From positions 1 to 64,000 of the forward strand of contig WYEM01000047.1 of NCBI GenBank assembly GCA_009903775.1: a DNA stretch of 64,000 nucleotides, written 5' to 3'. The DNA is from Nitrososphaerota archaeon (GTDB taxonomy: Archaea > Thermoproteota > Nitrososphaeria > Conexivisphaerales > Conexivisphaeraceae). Under the pieces are notes generated by a model that was not told the DNA's origin, ran no database searches, and saw only the letters and a list, made by a program, of their open reading frames with translations. Position 1 is the first letter of the stretch. Each line of letters opens with the position of its first letter. Made by a program: the position numbers and the translations under genes. This document shows positions 18,861 to 28,337 of this stretch, one piece after another.

Positions 18861-19710
18861 ACCATCTCCCCGCCGAGTTCTCTATGCGGTGCGCGGACAC
18901 CCTGAGCCCGTGGGCTGACAGCGCGCGGGAGACCTCGGCCGCCATGGCCTCCGGCGCGACCGCGGCGACCGCGGGGCCCATGCCCGTTATCCCTGCCCCC
19001 AGGGCGCCGGCGCGGATGGCGCTGGCGGCCGGGGCCGAGTCCTGGCCGAGCGCCGCCGCGACCACGAGCCCGTTCAGCGTCATGGCGTCCCAGTACCTGC
19101 CCTCCAGGGCCAGCTCCTTCGCCCTCGAGGAGACCGGCGCGAGCGCCCTGAAGGCCTCCCTGCGCACCGATGACTTGTCGAGCTCCCCCTCGGGGATGCC
19201 CACCAGGACCAGGAGCCCGCCGGGATCCACCTCCCTGCGCACCTCTATCCTCCCCGAGTCGTTGTCGGCCCCCACGAAGCCGCCCAGCACGCTGGCGCCG
19301 GCATCGTCCAGCGCGCCCGTCAACGTGACGCCAGCGCGCTTAGACGCCAGAACCCCCAGCCTGAGCACGTCGTCCGCGCTCAGCTCGAAGCCCAGGGCCA
19401 TTCCCATGGAGGCGACCAGCGCGCTCGATACCGCGCTGCTGGTCTTCAGCCCCCTCCTGGGGGGCACCTCCGAAATTATCCTCAGCGACCATCCGCCGGT
19501 CCAGCCGAGCTCCTCCGAGATCACCGCCGCGGAGGCCTCGACCAGCCTCGTGTCGCCGGGGTCCACGCCATCGAAAGTCACGCGGATCCCCTCATCCGAG
19601 GGCTCGGCCACGACGGATATCTTGGCGGAGATCGCGATCGCCGCGCCGAAGCCCGTGGCCGCCGCGTTGACTACGGACACCGCCCCGTTAACCTCGGCCC
19701 TGGCGCGCAT
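18847..19710 (-). CDS. aroK: archaeal shikimate kinase (GHMP kinase family)
   Basis: GHMP motif PPRRGLKTSSAVSSALVASMGMALG; GITGMGPAVAAV; operon context. Confidence 0.9.
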   Translation of the reverse strand: MRARAEVNGAVSVVNAAATGFGAAIAISAKISVVAEPSDEGIRVTFDGVDPGDTRLVEASAAVISEELGWTGGWSLRIISEVPPRRGLKTSSAVSSALVASMGMALGFELSADDVLRLGVLASKRAGVTLTGALDDAGASVLGGFVGADNDSGRIEVRREVDPGGLLVLVGIPEGELDKSSVRREAFRALAPVSSRAKELALEGRYWDAMTLNGLVVAAALGQDSAPAASAIRAGALGAGITGMGPAVAAVAPEAMAAEVSRALSAHGLRVSAHRIENSAGRWYAEV

Positions 19711-20548
19711 GTCCGGAGATCGCCTCCAGGGCAGCCCTCCGCATGACGTCCACCGGGGGCCGCATCCCGGTCCAGAACTCTATCGAGTGGGCCGCCTGGA
19801 TCACGAGGAACTCCAGGCCATCCGCCGCCCTCAGGCCGCGGCTCCGCGCCAGGCGTATGAGGCCGGTCTCCCCGCGCGTGTACGCCAGGTCCATCACCGC
19901 CAGCCCGCCGTGGAGCGCCTCCTCCGGCACCTCGAGCTCCCCGCCGTACATGCCCAGGGGGGTCGCGTTGACCAGCAGGTTGGACGAGGAGACGGCGTCG
20001 AGCAGGGAGGACCTAGTGAGGCCGGCGCCGACGGCGTTGAGGCCGTAGACCGCCTTCGCCCCGGAGGCGAGGGCCTCGGCCCTCTCAGGGGTCCTGTCCA
20101 GCACGCGGACCTCCGAGAAGCCCTTGCGCCAGAGCGCGTAGACGATGGACTTCGCGGCGCCCCCCGCGCCCACTATGGTGGCGGCGCCCCCCCTCGCGCC
20201 TAGCGCTTCGAGGACGTCGGAGGCCGCCAGCGCGTCCGTGTTATGGCCCACGAGCGAGCCCTCCCTGACGGCCACCGCGTTGACCGCTCCAATGAGGGAC
20301 GCCTCATGCGTCAGCTCATCCATCATGAGCGCGACGCGCGTCTTGTGCGGTATAGTCACATTGAAGCCCTTGGCCAGCACCCTCAGGCCGCCTATGGCTG
20401 CGCTCAGCGCCTCGCTCGTGACCCTGAAGGCCAGGTAGGTCGCGTTCAAGCCCATGGCTGCATACGCTGCGGTGTGTATCTCGGGCGAGAGGGAGCCCGA
20501 GACCGGGTCCCCTATCAGGCAGTACAGCGCCGTGGAGCTGTCGGTCAT
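19688..20548 (-). CDS. aroE: shikimate dehydrogenase
   Basis: YCLIGDPVSGSLSPEIHTAAYAAMGLNATY; KGFNVTIPHKTRVALMMDELT; NTDALA; VGAGGAAKSIVYAL. Confidence 0.95.
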   Translation of the reverse strand: MTDSSTALYCLIGDPVSGSLSPEIHTAAYAAMGLNATYLAFRVTSEALSAAIGGLRVLAKGFNVTIPHKTRVALMMDELTHEASLIGAVNAVAVREGSLVGHNTDALAASDVLEALGARGGAATIVGAGGAAKSIVYALWRKGFSEVRVLDRTPERAEALASGAKAVYGLNAVGAGLTRSSLLDAVSSSNLLVNATPLGMYGGELEVPEEALHGGLAVMDLAYTRGETGLIRLARSRGLRAADGLEFLVIQAAHSIEFWTGMRPPVDVMRRAALEAISGHARQGRG

Positions 20549-21084
20549 CGCAGCGACACCAGCTGGGGGAGCGTCAGGAATGCCTCGATGAGCTTCTGGA
20601 AGAGCCCGGTCTGGGTCACCCTGTCCACGATGGCCCCTCCCTCCACCACGTACACCCTCCTGACGTTGTGCTCCGCCATGAGCTTCCACGCGGTGCCCAC
20701 CGGGGAGGTCGCCACCTCACCGACCGGGATCGGCGGCGCGCCATCGCATCCCCTGAGAAGGCGCGTCCTGAGGAAGTCGCGCCCCGTGAGCGCGCCGATC
20801 GGTTTGCCGCCCTCGGATACGACGACCGACCAGACCCCGGAGTTCAGCATCCTCCTGAGCGCCGAGCCCACCGGCTCCGACCTATCCACGACTCTGACCC
20901 CCTCCCCGCCCTTCAGGGCGGGGGTTCCCCGGGGATCCCGGGGCGGGGTCTCGTCGGTTACGCCCCCTTGACGGGCGCTGCTGAGCACTCCAACGAGGCC
21001 CTGTTTAGAAGCCTTCCGCTCCGGCCCACGGGGTGGGACGACCCCGCCCCCAGAAGGGGCGAGGGTTTTCGTCTTTATCGCCAC
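20545..21084 (-). CDS. CBS-domain protein with repeat-derived N-terminus
   Basis: Two CBS-like motifs (WSVVVSEGGKPIGALTGRDFLRTRLL; WKLMAEHNVRRVYVVEGGAIVDRVT); residues ~7-65 are encoded by a palindromic repeat element. Confidence 0.75.
   Translation of the reverse strand: MAIKTKTLAPSGGGVVPPRGPERKASKQGLVGVLSSARQGGVTDETPPRDPRGTPALKGGEGVRVVDRSEPVGSALRRMLNSGVWSVVVSEGGKPIGALTGRDFLRTRLLRGCDGAPPIPVGEVATSPVGTAWKLMAEHNVRRVYVVEGGAIVDRVTQTGLFQKLIEAFLTLPQLVSLR
20896..21068 (+). mobile_element. MITE-like palindromic repeat (copy C) inside CBS gene
   Basis: gaccccctccccgcccttcagggcgggggttcc ... ggttacgcccccttgacgggcgctgc ... gaccccgcccccagaaggggcgagggttttc; the 26-nt internal block matches copy B with 2 differences. 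Confidence 0.7.
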
Positions 21085-21117
21085 GGCGATCCTCCTCGCG
21101 ATCCATGGAAATTAGCT

Positions 21118-21861
21118 TTAGGGGGCTCGGCCGCGCTCGCGATGGGCCGGGCCGAGCGCGGACGACACGCCATCCACCAGCGCCGCGAACTCGGCCGGCC
21201 CCATCTGGCCCTCGGCCAGCGGCCTGCTGGGGAGGCTCACGTAAGCCAGGGGCGCCCCGAGGACCGCCGACATGACGCGCGAGAGCAGCCCCGCGTGCCC
21301 GGAGCAGAAGGCGATCAGCCGGCCGCGCCCCGACGCGCGCTGGAGCGCTATGGGCAGCAGGTTGTCCAGGGGGCTCGACGCGCGGAACACCATCTTGACG
21401 TAGCGCCCTGCGCCGGACATGCGCGCGTAGTCCCTCTCCGCCGCGTCGATCGTGGGAGTGCTGTTGTAGTGCTTGGATATCACTGAGTGGTTGACAGCCT
21501 CGCGCGCCAGCTCCCTCAGCCGCTCGGAGCGCGAGAGCGCCTCCACCTCCAGGTCCACCAGGGATCCGCTGCAGCCCCTCCATAGGTCGCCCACGAGGGC
21601 CGCTACAGCGGGATCGTGGAGGGGCAGGGGGCCCAAGCCCCCCTCCTCGGGGGACCTATACGTGAGCAACAGGCGATCACAGGATATGCCAGGCGACCGC
21701 AGGGCCTCGCTTATGGCCGCCCCGTCCGGCCGGCCCATCGCGTCCAGCCTGAGCTCCACAATGTCCGCGCCGAGGGATAGCGCCTCCGAGTAGAGGCCGG
21801 CTATCTCCGCGGCCGCGCGCGGCGCCACGCTCGCGACCAGCCTGGTGCCGGTGCTCAGCAA
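21118..21861 (-). CDS. aroD: 3-dehydroquinate dehydratase, type I
   Basis: ADIVELRLDAMGRPDG; VNHSVISKHYNSTPT; YVKMVFRASSPLDNLLPI (Schiff-base Lys). Confidence 0.92.
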   Translation of the reverse strand: MLSTGTRLVASVAPRAAAEIAGLYSEALSLGADIVELRLDAMGRPDGAAISEALRSPGISCDRLLLTYRSPEEGGLGPLPLHDPAVAALVGDLWRGCSGSLVDLEVEALSRSERLRELAREAVNHSVISKHYNSTPTIDAAERDYARMSGAGRYVKMVFRASSPLDNLLPIALQRASGRGRLIAFCSGHAGLLSRVMSAVLGAPLAYVSLPSRPLAEGQMGPAEFAALVDGVSSALGPAHRERGRAP

Positions 21862-21867
21862 TGACGC

Positions 21868-22866
21868 TCACTTCTCCAGGACGAATTCATCAACGGCTAT
21901 TCCGAAGTGCCTCCCCGCGGCCCTCGGCACATGCACGAGGATCTTATCGCCCGCCGAGATCTCCGTCACGGACACGGGGCTGCCGTCCGGCCGCACTAGC
22001 CTTATGGTCTCGGCGTATTGGAGCAGGATGGACCCGGAGGCCGATTCGGATGACGCCCTGATGAGCGCCATCGGCCTCCTCTCTATCTTGCTTCTCCCGA
22101 CCACCGCCGCCCTCGCGTTGCCCCTCCAGTCCACTATGGATACGCGATCGCCCGCCGAGAGCTCCGAGAGGTACTTCGTGCGGCCGTCCGGCAGCAGCAC
22201 GTAGGCGTGGACGGCGCCCGCGTTCACGCGGAAGGGCCGGGCCGGCACGTAGCCCGTCTCCAGCGTCTCGCCGTGCACTAGGAAGAGGAAGGAGGCCAGG
22301 TTGCCGACCAGCGCGCCCTCGCCCACCGACAGCATGCTGGCGGTGTCGATGCAAACCCTGTCGCCCATGCCGGCCAGGGCCACGGAGTCGACGCGGGCCT
22401 CCTCGAGCGCCACCGGCTCCGGCCTCCCTAGCGCATCGATCGCCCGGACGAGCTCGTCCGCGCTGCGCGCCCTGAGGACCACGCCGTCGACTCCCCTTTC
22501 CAGGACGCCGGCCAGGGCCTCGGCCTCCTGGGGGCTCGATGCCTCGGCCAGCAGCTTAACGCCCCTCCCCTGAAGTGCCGCTATGAGGTTCTCGAGCGGT
22601 ATGATCTTCCAGTCGGAGGCCTGCACCAGTATCTCCCTCGCGCCCCCCTCGGCCGCCCTGAGGACCTCCGCCACGTCCTCCGGCGACGATATCCTGACGG
22701 CGCGGATCCCGGAGCCCTCCGGCCCCTCGTGCACCTGGACTAGCTCCCCGCCCTCCGGCGATCTGCCCACGAAGCGCCTGACGCCCAGGGCCAAGGCCGC
22801 CCTGAGGACCTCGTCGGGCGCGCCGCGGGCATCGAGCAGCAGCTCCTTGTTACTCCTGCTCGGCAA
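21868..22866 (-). CDS. aroB': 3-dehydroquinate synthase II (archaeal AroB')
   Basis: DWKIIPLENLIAALQ; GDRVCIDTASMLSVGEGALVGN; FLFLVHGETLETGYVPARPFRVNAGAVHAYV. Confidence 0.92.
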   Translation of the reverse strand: MPSRSNKELLLDARGAPDEVLRAALALGVRRFVGRSPEGGELVQVHEGPEGSGIRAVRISSPEDVAEVLRAAEGGAREILVQASDWKIIPLENLIAALQGRGVKLLAEASSPQEAEALAGVLERGVDGVVLRARSADELVRAIDALGRPEPVALEEARVDSVALAGMGDRVCIDTASMLSVGEGALVGNLASFLFLVHGETLETGYVPARPFRVNAGAVHAYVLLPDGRTKYLSELSAGDRVSIVDWRGNARAAVVGRSKIERRPMALIRASSESASGSILLQYAETIRLVRPDGSPVSVTEISAGDKILVHVPRAAGRHFGIAVDEFVLEK

Positions 22867-23656
22867 CCGCGCTCAGCTCCTGCATGGCCTTCTCCACGTC
22901 CACGTTTTCAAATATTATCTCGGCTATGGCCCTCGTTATCGCGCGGGGATTGCGGTGCTGGAACACGTTCCTGCCGAACGCCACGCCCGCCGCCCCCGAG
23001 TCCATCGCGTCCCTCACGAGCCTGAGCACGTCGACATCCGTGTCCATCTTCGGGCCCCCCGCTATTACCACCGGCACGGGCACGCTCCTCGTCAGGGCGG
23101 AGAAGCTCCCCTTGTCCCCGGTGTAGTTGCACTTCACGATGTCGGCCCCCATCTCGGCGCCCACGCGCGCCACGTGCGCGATGACCGATGGATCGCTGGG
23201 GTTCCTTATGTTCTCCCCCCTGGGGTACATCATCGCCAGGAGGGGCATCCCCCACTCGTCCGCCTCGTCCGAGAGCGCGCCCAGGTCGCGCAGCATCTCG
23301 GGCTCGTCCCTCGCCCCTATGTTGACGTGCACCGAGATCCCGTCGGCGCCCAGCCTCACGGCCTCCGCCACGCCGGCCGACCTGACCTTGTGATTGGGGT
23401 CCGGCCCCAGCGACGTGCTGGCCGACGCGTGCATCAATATGCCCAGGCCCGGGCTCTCGGGCATGGCCTTCAGGATCCCCTTGTTGAGCACGGCGCACGT
23501 GGCGCCGCCCTCCGAGACCTCCCTCAGCACCGTGTAGACCTTGTCTATGCCGGCGATTGGCCCGCTCGAGATCCCGTGATCCATGGGGACGCAGAGGAAG
23601 AGGCCGCCCCTCGATATCCTGCTCATCCTGATGCGCTTGCCGTCCAATCCCCTCAC
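22850..23656 (-). CDS. aroA': 2-amino-3,7-dideoxy-D-threo-hept-6-ulosonate synthase (DhnA-type aldolase, AroA')
   Basis: FLCVPMDHGISSGPIAGI; SVHVNIGA; ADIVKCNYTGD; VVIAGGPK; GTG start. Confidence 0.92.
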   Translation of the reverse strand: MRGLDGKRIRMSRISRGGLFLCVPMDHGISSGPIAGIDKVYTVLREVSEGGATCAVLNKGILKAMPESPGLGILMHASASTSLGPDPNHKVRSAGVAEAVRLGADGISVHVNIGARDEPEMLRDLGALSDEADEWGMPLLAMMYPRGENIRNPSDPSVIAHVARVGAEMGADIVKCNYTGDKGSFSALTRSVPVPVVIAGGPKMDTDVDVLRLVRDAMDSGAAGVAFGRNVFQHRNPRAITRAIAEIIFENVDVEKAMQELSAVAEQE

Positions 23657-24729
23657 CCCAGGTACCCGAGCTCGCGCATCATCTCCGCTATCAGTATCGC
23701 GTTCCCGGCCGCCCCCCTGATCGTGTTGTGGCTGAGGAGCGTGAGCCTCAGGGAGCGCTCGTCGAGCCCCCTGCGGACCCTGCCGACGACCACGCTCATG
23801 CCGGGGACGCTGCCGGCCATCCTGTCCAGCCTCGGCTGCGGCCGGTCCTCCTCCTCCCTGACGATTATGGGCCTCTCGGGCGCCGTGGGCAACTTCATCT
23901 CCTGCGGCCTGCCCCTGAAGTCCCTCAGTATCTCCTTGGCCTCCTCCACGTCCACAGGCCTCTCCGTCTCTATGTAAGCGCTCTCCAGGTGACCGTCTAT
24001 CGTTGCCACCCTGTGGACCATGACCGAGATTCCCACCGGGTCCGGGGAGACGGTGCCGGAGTCTGTCAGCTTCCCGAGCATCTTCTTGGTCTCGGCTGCG
24101 ACCTTGTCCTCCTCGCCCTTTATGTACGGTATCACGTTGTCGATGATCCTGAGCGATGGCACGCCCGGGTAGCCGGCTCCGCTCAGCGCCTGCAGCGTGG
24201 ACACCACGACCTTGCGAAGGCGGTACGCGTCGTGCAGGGGCTTCAGCACCATCGCCAGCCCCGTCGCCGTGCAGTTCGGGCTCGTCACCAGCAGCCCCCT
24301 CCATCCCCTCCCCCTCCTCTGCGCCTCCAGCAGGGAGAGATGGTCCGGGTTCACCTCGGGTATCAGCAGGGGTACGTCGGGCTCCATCCTGTACGAGCTC
24401 GCGTCGCTCACGGTTGGGAAGCGCGCGGCGTACCGCGTGTCCAGCTGGTACGCCGCCTCGGTCGGCAGGCTGGCGAACACTACGTCGACGTCGTCCGACT
24501 CGGGATTGGCGACCCTCACTGGCATATTCATTATGCGCTCGGAGGGCTCGTAGCTGTCTATCCACTCCACCGCCTCGCCGTAGAGCTTCCCGGCGCTCCT
24601 GTTACCCACCAGCGTTGATATCTCGAACCACGGGTGGTTCTCCAGCATCCGGACGTACTGCTGTCCCACCATTCCGGTGACGCCCACGATCGCTGCCCTC
24701 AGCTTGCCCTTGGCCAAGGCCCTGTGCAC
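23653..24729 (-). CDS. asd: aspartate-semialdehyde dehydrogenase
   Basis: [57 protein letters not shown]. Confidence 0.95.
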   Translation of the reverse strand: MHRALAKGKLRAAIVGVTGMVGQQYVRMLENHPWFEISTLVGNRSAGKLYGEAVEWIDSYEPSERIMNMPVRVANPESDDVDVVFASLPTEAAYQLDTRYAARFPTVSDASSYRMEPDVPLLIPEVNPDHLSLLEAQRRGRGWRGLLVTSPNCTATGLAMVLKPLHDAYRLRKVVVSTLQALSGAGYPGVPSLRIIDNVIPYIKGEEDKVAAETKKMLGKLTDSGTVSPDPVGISVMVHRVATIDGHLESAYIETERPVDVEEAKEILRDFRGRPQEMKLPTAPERPIIVREEEDRPQPRLDRMAGSVPGMSVVVGRVRRGLDERSLRLTLLSHNTIRGAAGNAILIAEMMRELGYLG

Positions 24730-24909
24730 CTCCTTGAGGAGTGCCCGGGGATCGCGATCTGCTCGGTCGGGGAACCAGCAGGTGAACGCCCATCAGAGGG
24801 TAGTATAAAGGCGCTCACCCCTGAAAATTGAATCCCTCCCTTTCACCTTCAACCCCCTCGCGCGCTCCTCACGGAAAGCGTTATTTAAACCCGCTGCCAG
24901 CTCGATCGC

Positions 24910-25455
24910 ATGATCAGCCTAGGCGGCTGCAGCCTGGAGCTGATGAAGTGCGACATAACGGAGCTCGAGGTCGACGCGATCGTGAACGCCGCCAACGGCA
25001 TGCTGAAGATGGGGGGCGGGGTGGCCGGCGCCATAAGGAGGAAGGCGGGGGACGAGGTCCAGCGGGAGTGCGATGAGTGGGTGAGGAGGAACGGGCCGGT
25101 GCCGGTCGGGGGGGCCGCGATCACGGGCGCCGGCAGGCTGAGGGCCAAGTACGTGGTGCACGCCGTGGGCCCCATATGGGGCGAGGGCGACGAGGAGCGC
25201 AAGCTCAGGTCGGCGTTCGAGAGCTCCGTGAGGCTTGCGGAGGAGCACGGCGTCCGCAGCATAGCCTTCCCAGCAATCTCCGCCGGGACCTTCGGGGTCC
25301 CGCGCGAGGTCAGCGCCAGGGCCCTCCTGGGGGCGGCCCTCGACTACATGAGGAGCGGAAGGTGCTCGATCCCGAGGGTGATATTCTGCCTCTACGACGA
25401 TGAGACCTACAGGGTCTTCGAGGAGGAGCTGAGGAGGCTAACGGCGCAGGCATGA
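24910..25455 (+). CDS. macro domain protein (ADP-ribose binding/hydrolase-like)
   Basis: CDITELEVDAIVNAANGMLKMGGGVAGAI; AFPAISAGTFGVP. Confidence 0.93.
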   Translation: MISLGGCSLELMKCDITELEVDAIVNAANGMLKMGGGVAGAIRRKAGDEVQRECDEWVRRNGPVPVGGAAITGAGRLRAKYVVHAVGPIWGEGDEERKLRSAFESSVRLAEEHGVRSIAFPAISAGTFGVPREVSARALLGAALDYMRSGRCSIPRVIFCLYDDETYRVFEEELRRLTAQA

Positions 25456-26684
25456 TGCAGCTGCCCTTCGACCTGCGGTTCTGGTGGCCCGGGATAGCCC
25501 TGGGGGCGGTGCTCGCAGCCTACTCCGCGTACTGGGGGGCGATCCTGCTCTACGGGGCCCTCAAGGTGCTCGCGGATCGGGATGCGGCGGACCCTCCGGA
25601 CCCTCCGGACCTCCCCTTCATCTCCATACTGATACCGGCGAGGGACGAGGCCAGCGTCGTGGGGAGGACCGTGGAGGCGCTCGACGCGATCAGGTATCCC
25701 AGGGATAGGATGGAGGTCATATTCGCGGAGGACGGCTCGATCGATGGAACTTATGAGGTGCTGAGGGGTCTGGCATCCACTCGCCCCTGGATGAAAGTGT
25801 ATCACTTCGAGGGCGCCGGCAGCAAGGCCGCCGCCCTCAACCGCGCCCTCGGGCTGTCCAGGGGCGAGCTGATATATTTCCTGGATGCGGACGCGGTTCC
25901 GGATCCCGACGCGCTGCTCAGGTTGGCCGCCATGTACAGGGCCGGCGCCAGGGCGATCGTGGGACGCTACGCAGTAGCCAACCCTCACGAGAGCGCCGTG
26001 AGCAGGATGATCCTGATAGAGGAGCTGGCTTGGCGCTTCATGTGCGAGGGGAGGTCGCGGCTGCGCATGATGTGCCCTCCGCCCGCCGGATCTAACTACG
26101 CGATCGACCGGAAGCTCCTCGTGGAGATCGGGGGGTTCAGGGAGGGATCTCTGGCGGAGGACGCGGTCATGGCGTCCGCCCTCGTCGCTGCGGGCGTGAG
26201 GCCGGCGTACTCCGGGGTCACGGCCATGGTCTCGGTGCCCACGAGGCTGGGCGCCCTTTTCAGGCAGAGGGTAAGGTGGTACAGGGGGTACCTCGAGGCG
26301 TTCGCCGAGTCCCTCCGCGGGCTGAGGCGCTCCAGTGACCGCCGGGGCACCCTGGACGCCGCCCTACTGTTCTCATCGCCGGTGTTCGCTGCGCTCGGGC
26401 TCGTCAACATTGCCATCGACGCCTGGATCCCCTCGTGGGCGGCGCTCATGCTCGTCGGATCCGCGGCGGCGACGGTGGCTCTCTGGGCATACATGAGGCG
26501 CCTGGGCGGCTACTACGCGAGGGAGAGCGGCGTGGCGCTGATGCTCGTGCCGTACGTGCTCATGATATCGGCCTTCTCGGCCGCGGCCGCGATCCTCCAC
26601 GCTTTGCGCGCGAGGAAGACATGGCACAGGGACCAGCACTCCCCGGGCCTGGATCCGGCCAGGATCGCCGGGCGAGCGCTTTAA
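25452..26684 (+). CDS. membrane glycosyltransferase family 2
   Basis: ISILIPARDEASVVGRTVEALDAIRYPRDRMEVIFAEDGSIDGTYEVL; YFLDADAVPDPDAL; QRVRWYRGY; C-terminal TM helices. Confidence 0.92.
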   Translation: MMQLPFDLRFWWPGIALGAVLAAYSAYWGAILLYGALKVLADRDAADPPDPPDLPFISILIPARDEASVVGRTVEALDAIRYPRDRMEVIFAEDGSIDGTYEVLRGLASTRPWMKVYHFEGAGSKAAALNRALGLSRGELIYFLDADAVPDPDALLRLAAMYRAGARAIVGRYAVANPHESAVSRMILIEELAWRFMCEGRSRLRMMCPPPAGSNYAIDRKLLVEIGGFREGSLAEDAVMASALVAAGVRPAYSGVTAMVSVPTRLGALFRQRVRWYRGYLEAFAESLRGLRRSSDRRGTLDAALLFSSPVFAALGLVNIAIDAWIPSWAALMLVGSAAATVALWAYMRRLGGYYARESGVALMLVPYVLMISAFSAAAAILHALRARKTWHRDQHSPGLDPARIAGRAL

Positions 26685-26707
26685 GAGCCGCTCCCGCCCA
26701 TCAGAGC

Positions 26708-27931
26708 ATGGCGATGGGCACCGTCCGGACGGGGGTCGTTCAGCTGCCCCTCCACGAGGGCAGGGCGCCCAAGTGGCTCTACTGGAGGATGGTCCGGCTG
26801 GCCAGGGGGATCTCCGAGATCTTAGTGGAGGAGAGGGGGAGGAGGGGGTTGCTGGAGAGGGTATCGGATCCCCTCTGGTTCCAGGCGCTCGGCTGCGTGC
26901 TGGGGTTCGACTGGAACAGCTCGGGGCTCACCACGGTCACGTCGGCGGCCCTCAGGGACGCGCTCAACGGCGCCGACGTGGGCATTCGCGCGGCGGGCGG
27001 CAAGGGGCGGGCTGGCGAGACCCTGGGGGAGGTGGAGAGGGGGGCAGAGGAGCTGGGCCTCTCTGACGGCAGGACGGAGGAGCTGAAGAGGGCCAGCAGG
27101 CTCACGGCCAAGGTGGATTCGGCGGCGGTTCAGGATGGCTACCAGCTCTATCATCACCTGATACTCTTCAGCGAGGACGGCGATTGGGCGGTGGTGCAGC
27201 AGGGCATGTCGGCGGAGGAGGGGCTGGCCAGGCGCTACCACTGGTTCAGCGGCTCCCTGAGGAGCTTCGTGGACGAGCCCCACTCCGGCGTGGCTGGCTG
27301 GGAATCGAGGGTGCCCGTCCTCAACATGGTGGCGGCCGAGTCGGCGGGTGCCAGGAGGGCGAGCGTGGACGCGGCCAGCGATATAGGCGCGCTGAGGCGC
27401 ATCGCGGGCGGCTACCGCGCCCTCGACGAGTACTTCGGCTGGTCCGGCGCCGGGGCCGAGGTGTACGCCGTCGGCGGCGACCTCGACGTGGACTGGGGGG
27501 CGCTCAGGAGGCTGTACGAGGTGAGGCCCCGGACCTACGAGGAGCTGCTGCTGGTCCGCGGCGTGGGGGCCAAGGTCGTCAGGGCGCTGGCGCTCGTGGC
27601 GGAGCTCGTGTACGGCGAGAGGCCCAGCTGGAGGGATCCGTTGAAGTTCAGCTTCGCGCACGGCGGGAAGGACGGCCTGCCATTCCCGGTGGACAGGGAG
27701 ACGTACGACAGGACGATCAGGGAGATAGAGGAGATGGCGCGCTCCGTCGAGGGCAGGAGGGCGCTCTCGGGGCTCAGGGGGATCGTCCGATCTACTCGCG
27801 GGCGGTCGCGAGCCCCATGGACCCCTGATACCTGCCTCTGTACGGGCTCTCGGCGGGGCGCGACTCCGCCAGCAAGAGGTGCCAGACCCTCTCGCCGCGG
27901 CGGATCGAGACCCGATAGGGCGGCCCCCTGA
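26708..27931 (+). CDS. DUF763 domain protein
   Basis: VRTGVVQLPLHEGRAPKWLYWRMVRLARGISEILVEERG..LERVSDPLWFQALGCVLGFDWNSSGLTTV; C-terminal ~45 aa overlap dcd antisense. Confidence 0.85.
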   Translation: MAMGTVRTGVVQLPLHEGRAPKWLYWRMVRLARGISEILVEERGRRGLLERVSDPLWFQALGCVLGFDWNSSGLTTVTSAALRDALNGADVGIRAAGGKGRAGETLGEVERGAEELGLSDGRTEELKRASRLTAKVDSAAVQDGYQLYHHLILFSEDGDWAVVQQGMSAEEGLARRYHWFSGSLRSFVDEPHSGVAGWESRVPVLNMVAAESAGARRASVDAASDIGALRRIAGGYRALDEYFGWSGAGAEVYAVGGDLDVDWGALRRLYEVRPRTYEELLLVRGVGAKVVRALALVAELVYGERPSWRDPLKFSFAHGGKDGLPFPVDRETYDRTIREIEEMARSVEGRRALSGLRGIVRSTRGRSRAPWTPDTCLCTGSRRGATPPARGARPSRRGGSRPDRAAP

Positions 27932-28277
27932 CCGCCAGCGTCAGCCTCCCCCTGTAGCCTGCGTCGACGATCGTCGGCGGTATGAGCAGGCCCCTCCTAG
28001 CCCACGTGCTCCTCAGGTTCACCATGCCCACGACGTCGGGCGGCAGCTCCAAGTACTCCTCGGAGAGTATCAGCACCACGGAGCCCGGAGGCACCACGAG
28101 CTCTGCCCCGGGCTCCAGGCGCACGCGGGATCCCTCCGAGGGGCCCTCCATGATCATCGCCTCCTCCCCGACCGAGAGGTCAACTCCGTTGGGGGTCAGG
28201 CTCGACGCGTCGAACGGCCTTATGACGAGGCGCCCGGACTCCACCAGCCCGCGTATGGCGGCATCCGAGAGTATCAC
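27792..28277 (-). CDS. dcd: dCTP deaminase
   Basis: MILSDAAIRGLVESGRLVIRPF; NGVDLSVG; NLRSTWARRGLLIPPTIVDAGYRGRLTLAV. Confidence 0.92.
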   Translation of the reverse strand: MILSDAAIRGLVESGRLVIRPFDASSLTPNGVDLSVGEEAMIMEGPSEGSRVRLEPGAELVVPPGSVVLILSEEYLELPPDVVGMVNLRSTWARRGLLIPPTIVDAGYRGRLTLAVRGPPYRVSIRRGERVWHLLLAESRPAESPYRGRYQGSMGLATARE

Positions 28278-28337
28278 GTGCTGCCATCCCCCCGGAACGC
28301 TATCAGCAGCCGTTGCCTATCGCGCTGGACCCAATTG

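Noticed and set aside
20545-21084. N-terminus of the CBS protein as a novel conserved domain
   Set aside because: The residues are explained by a palindromic repeat insertion rather than a protein domain
22850-24565. 571-aa minus ORF read as one long fusion protein
   Set aside because: Only the C-terminal 268 aa are AroA'; the upstream part is out-of-frame translation of asd, and the GTG at 23656 fits the start
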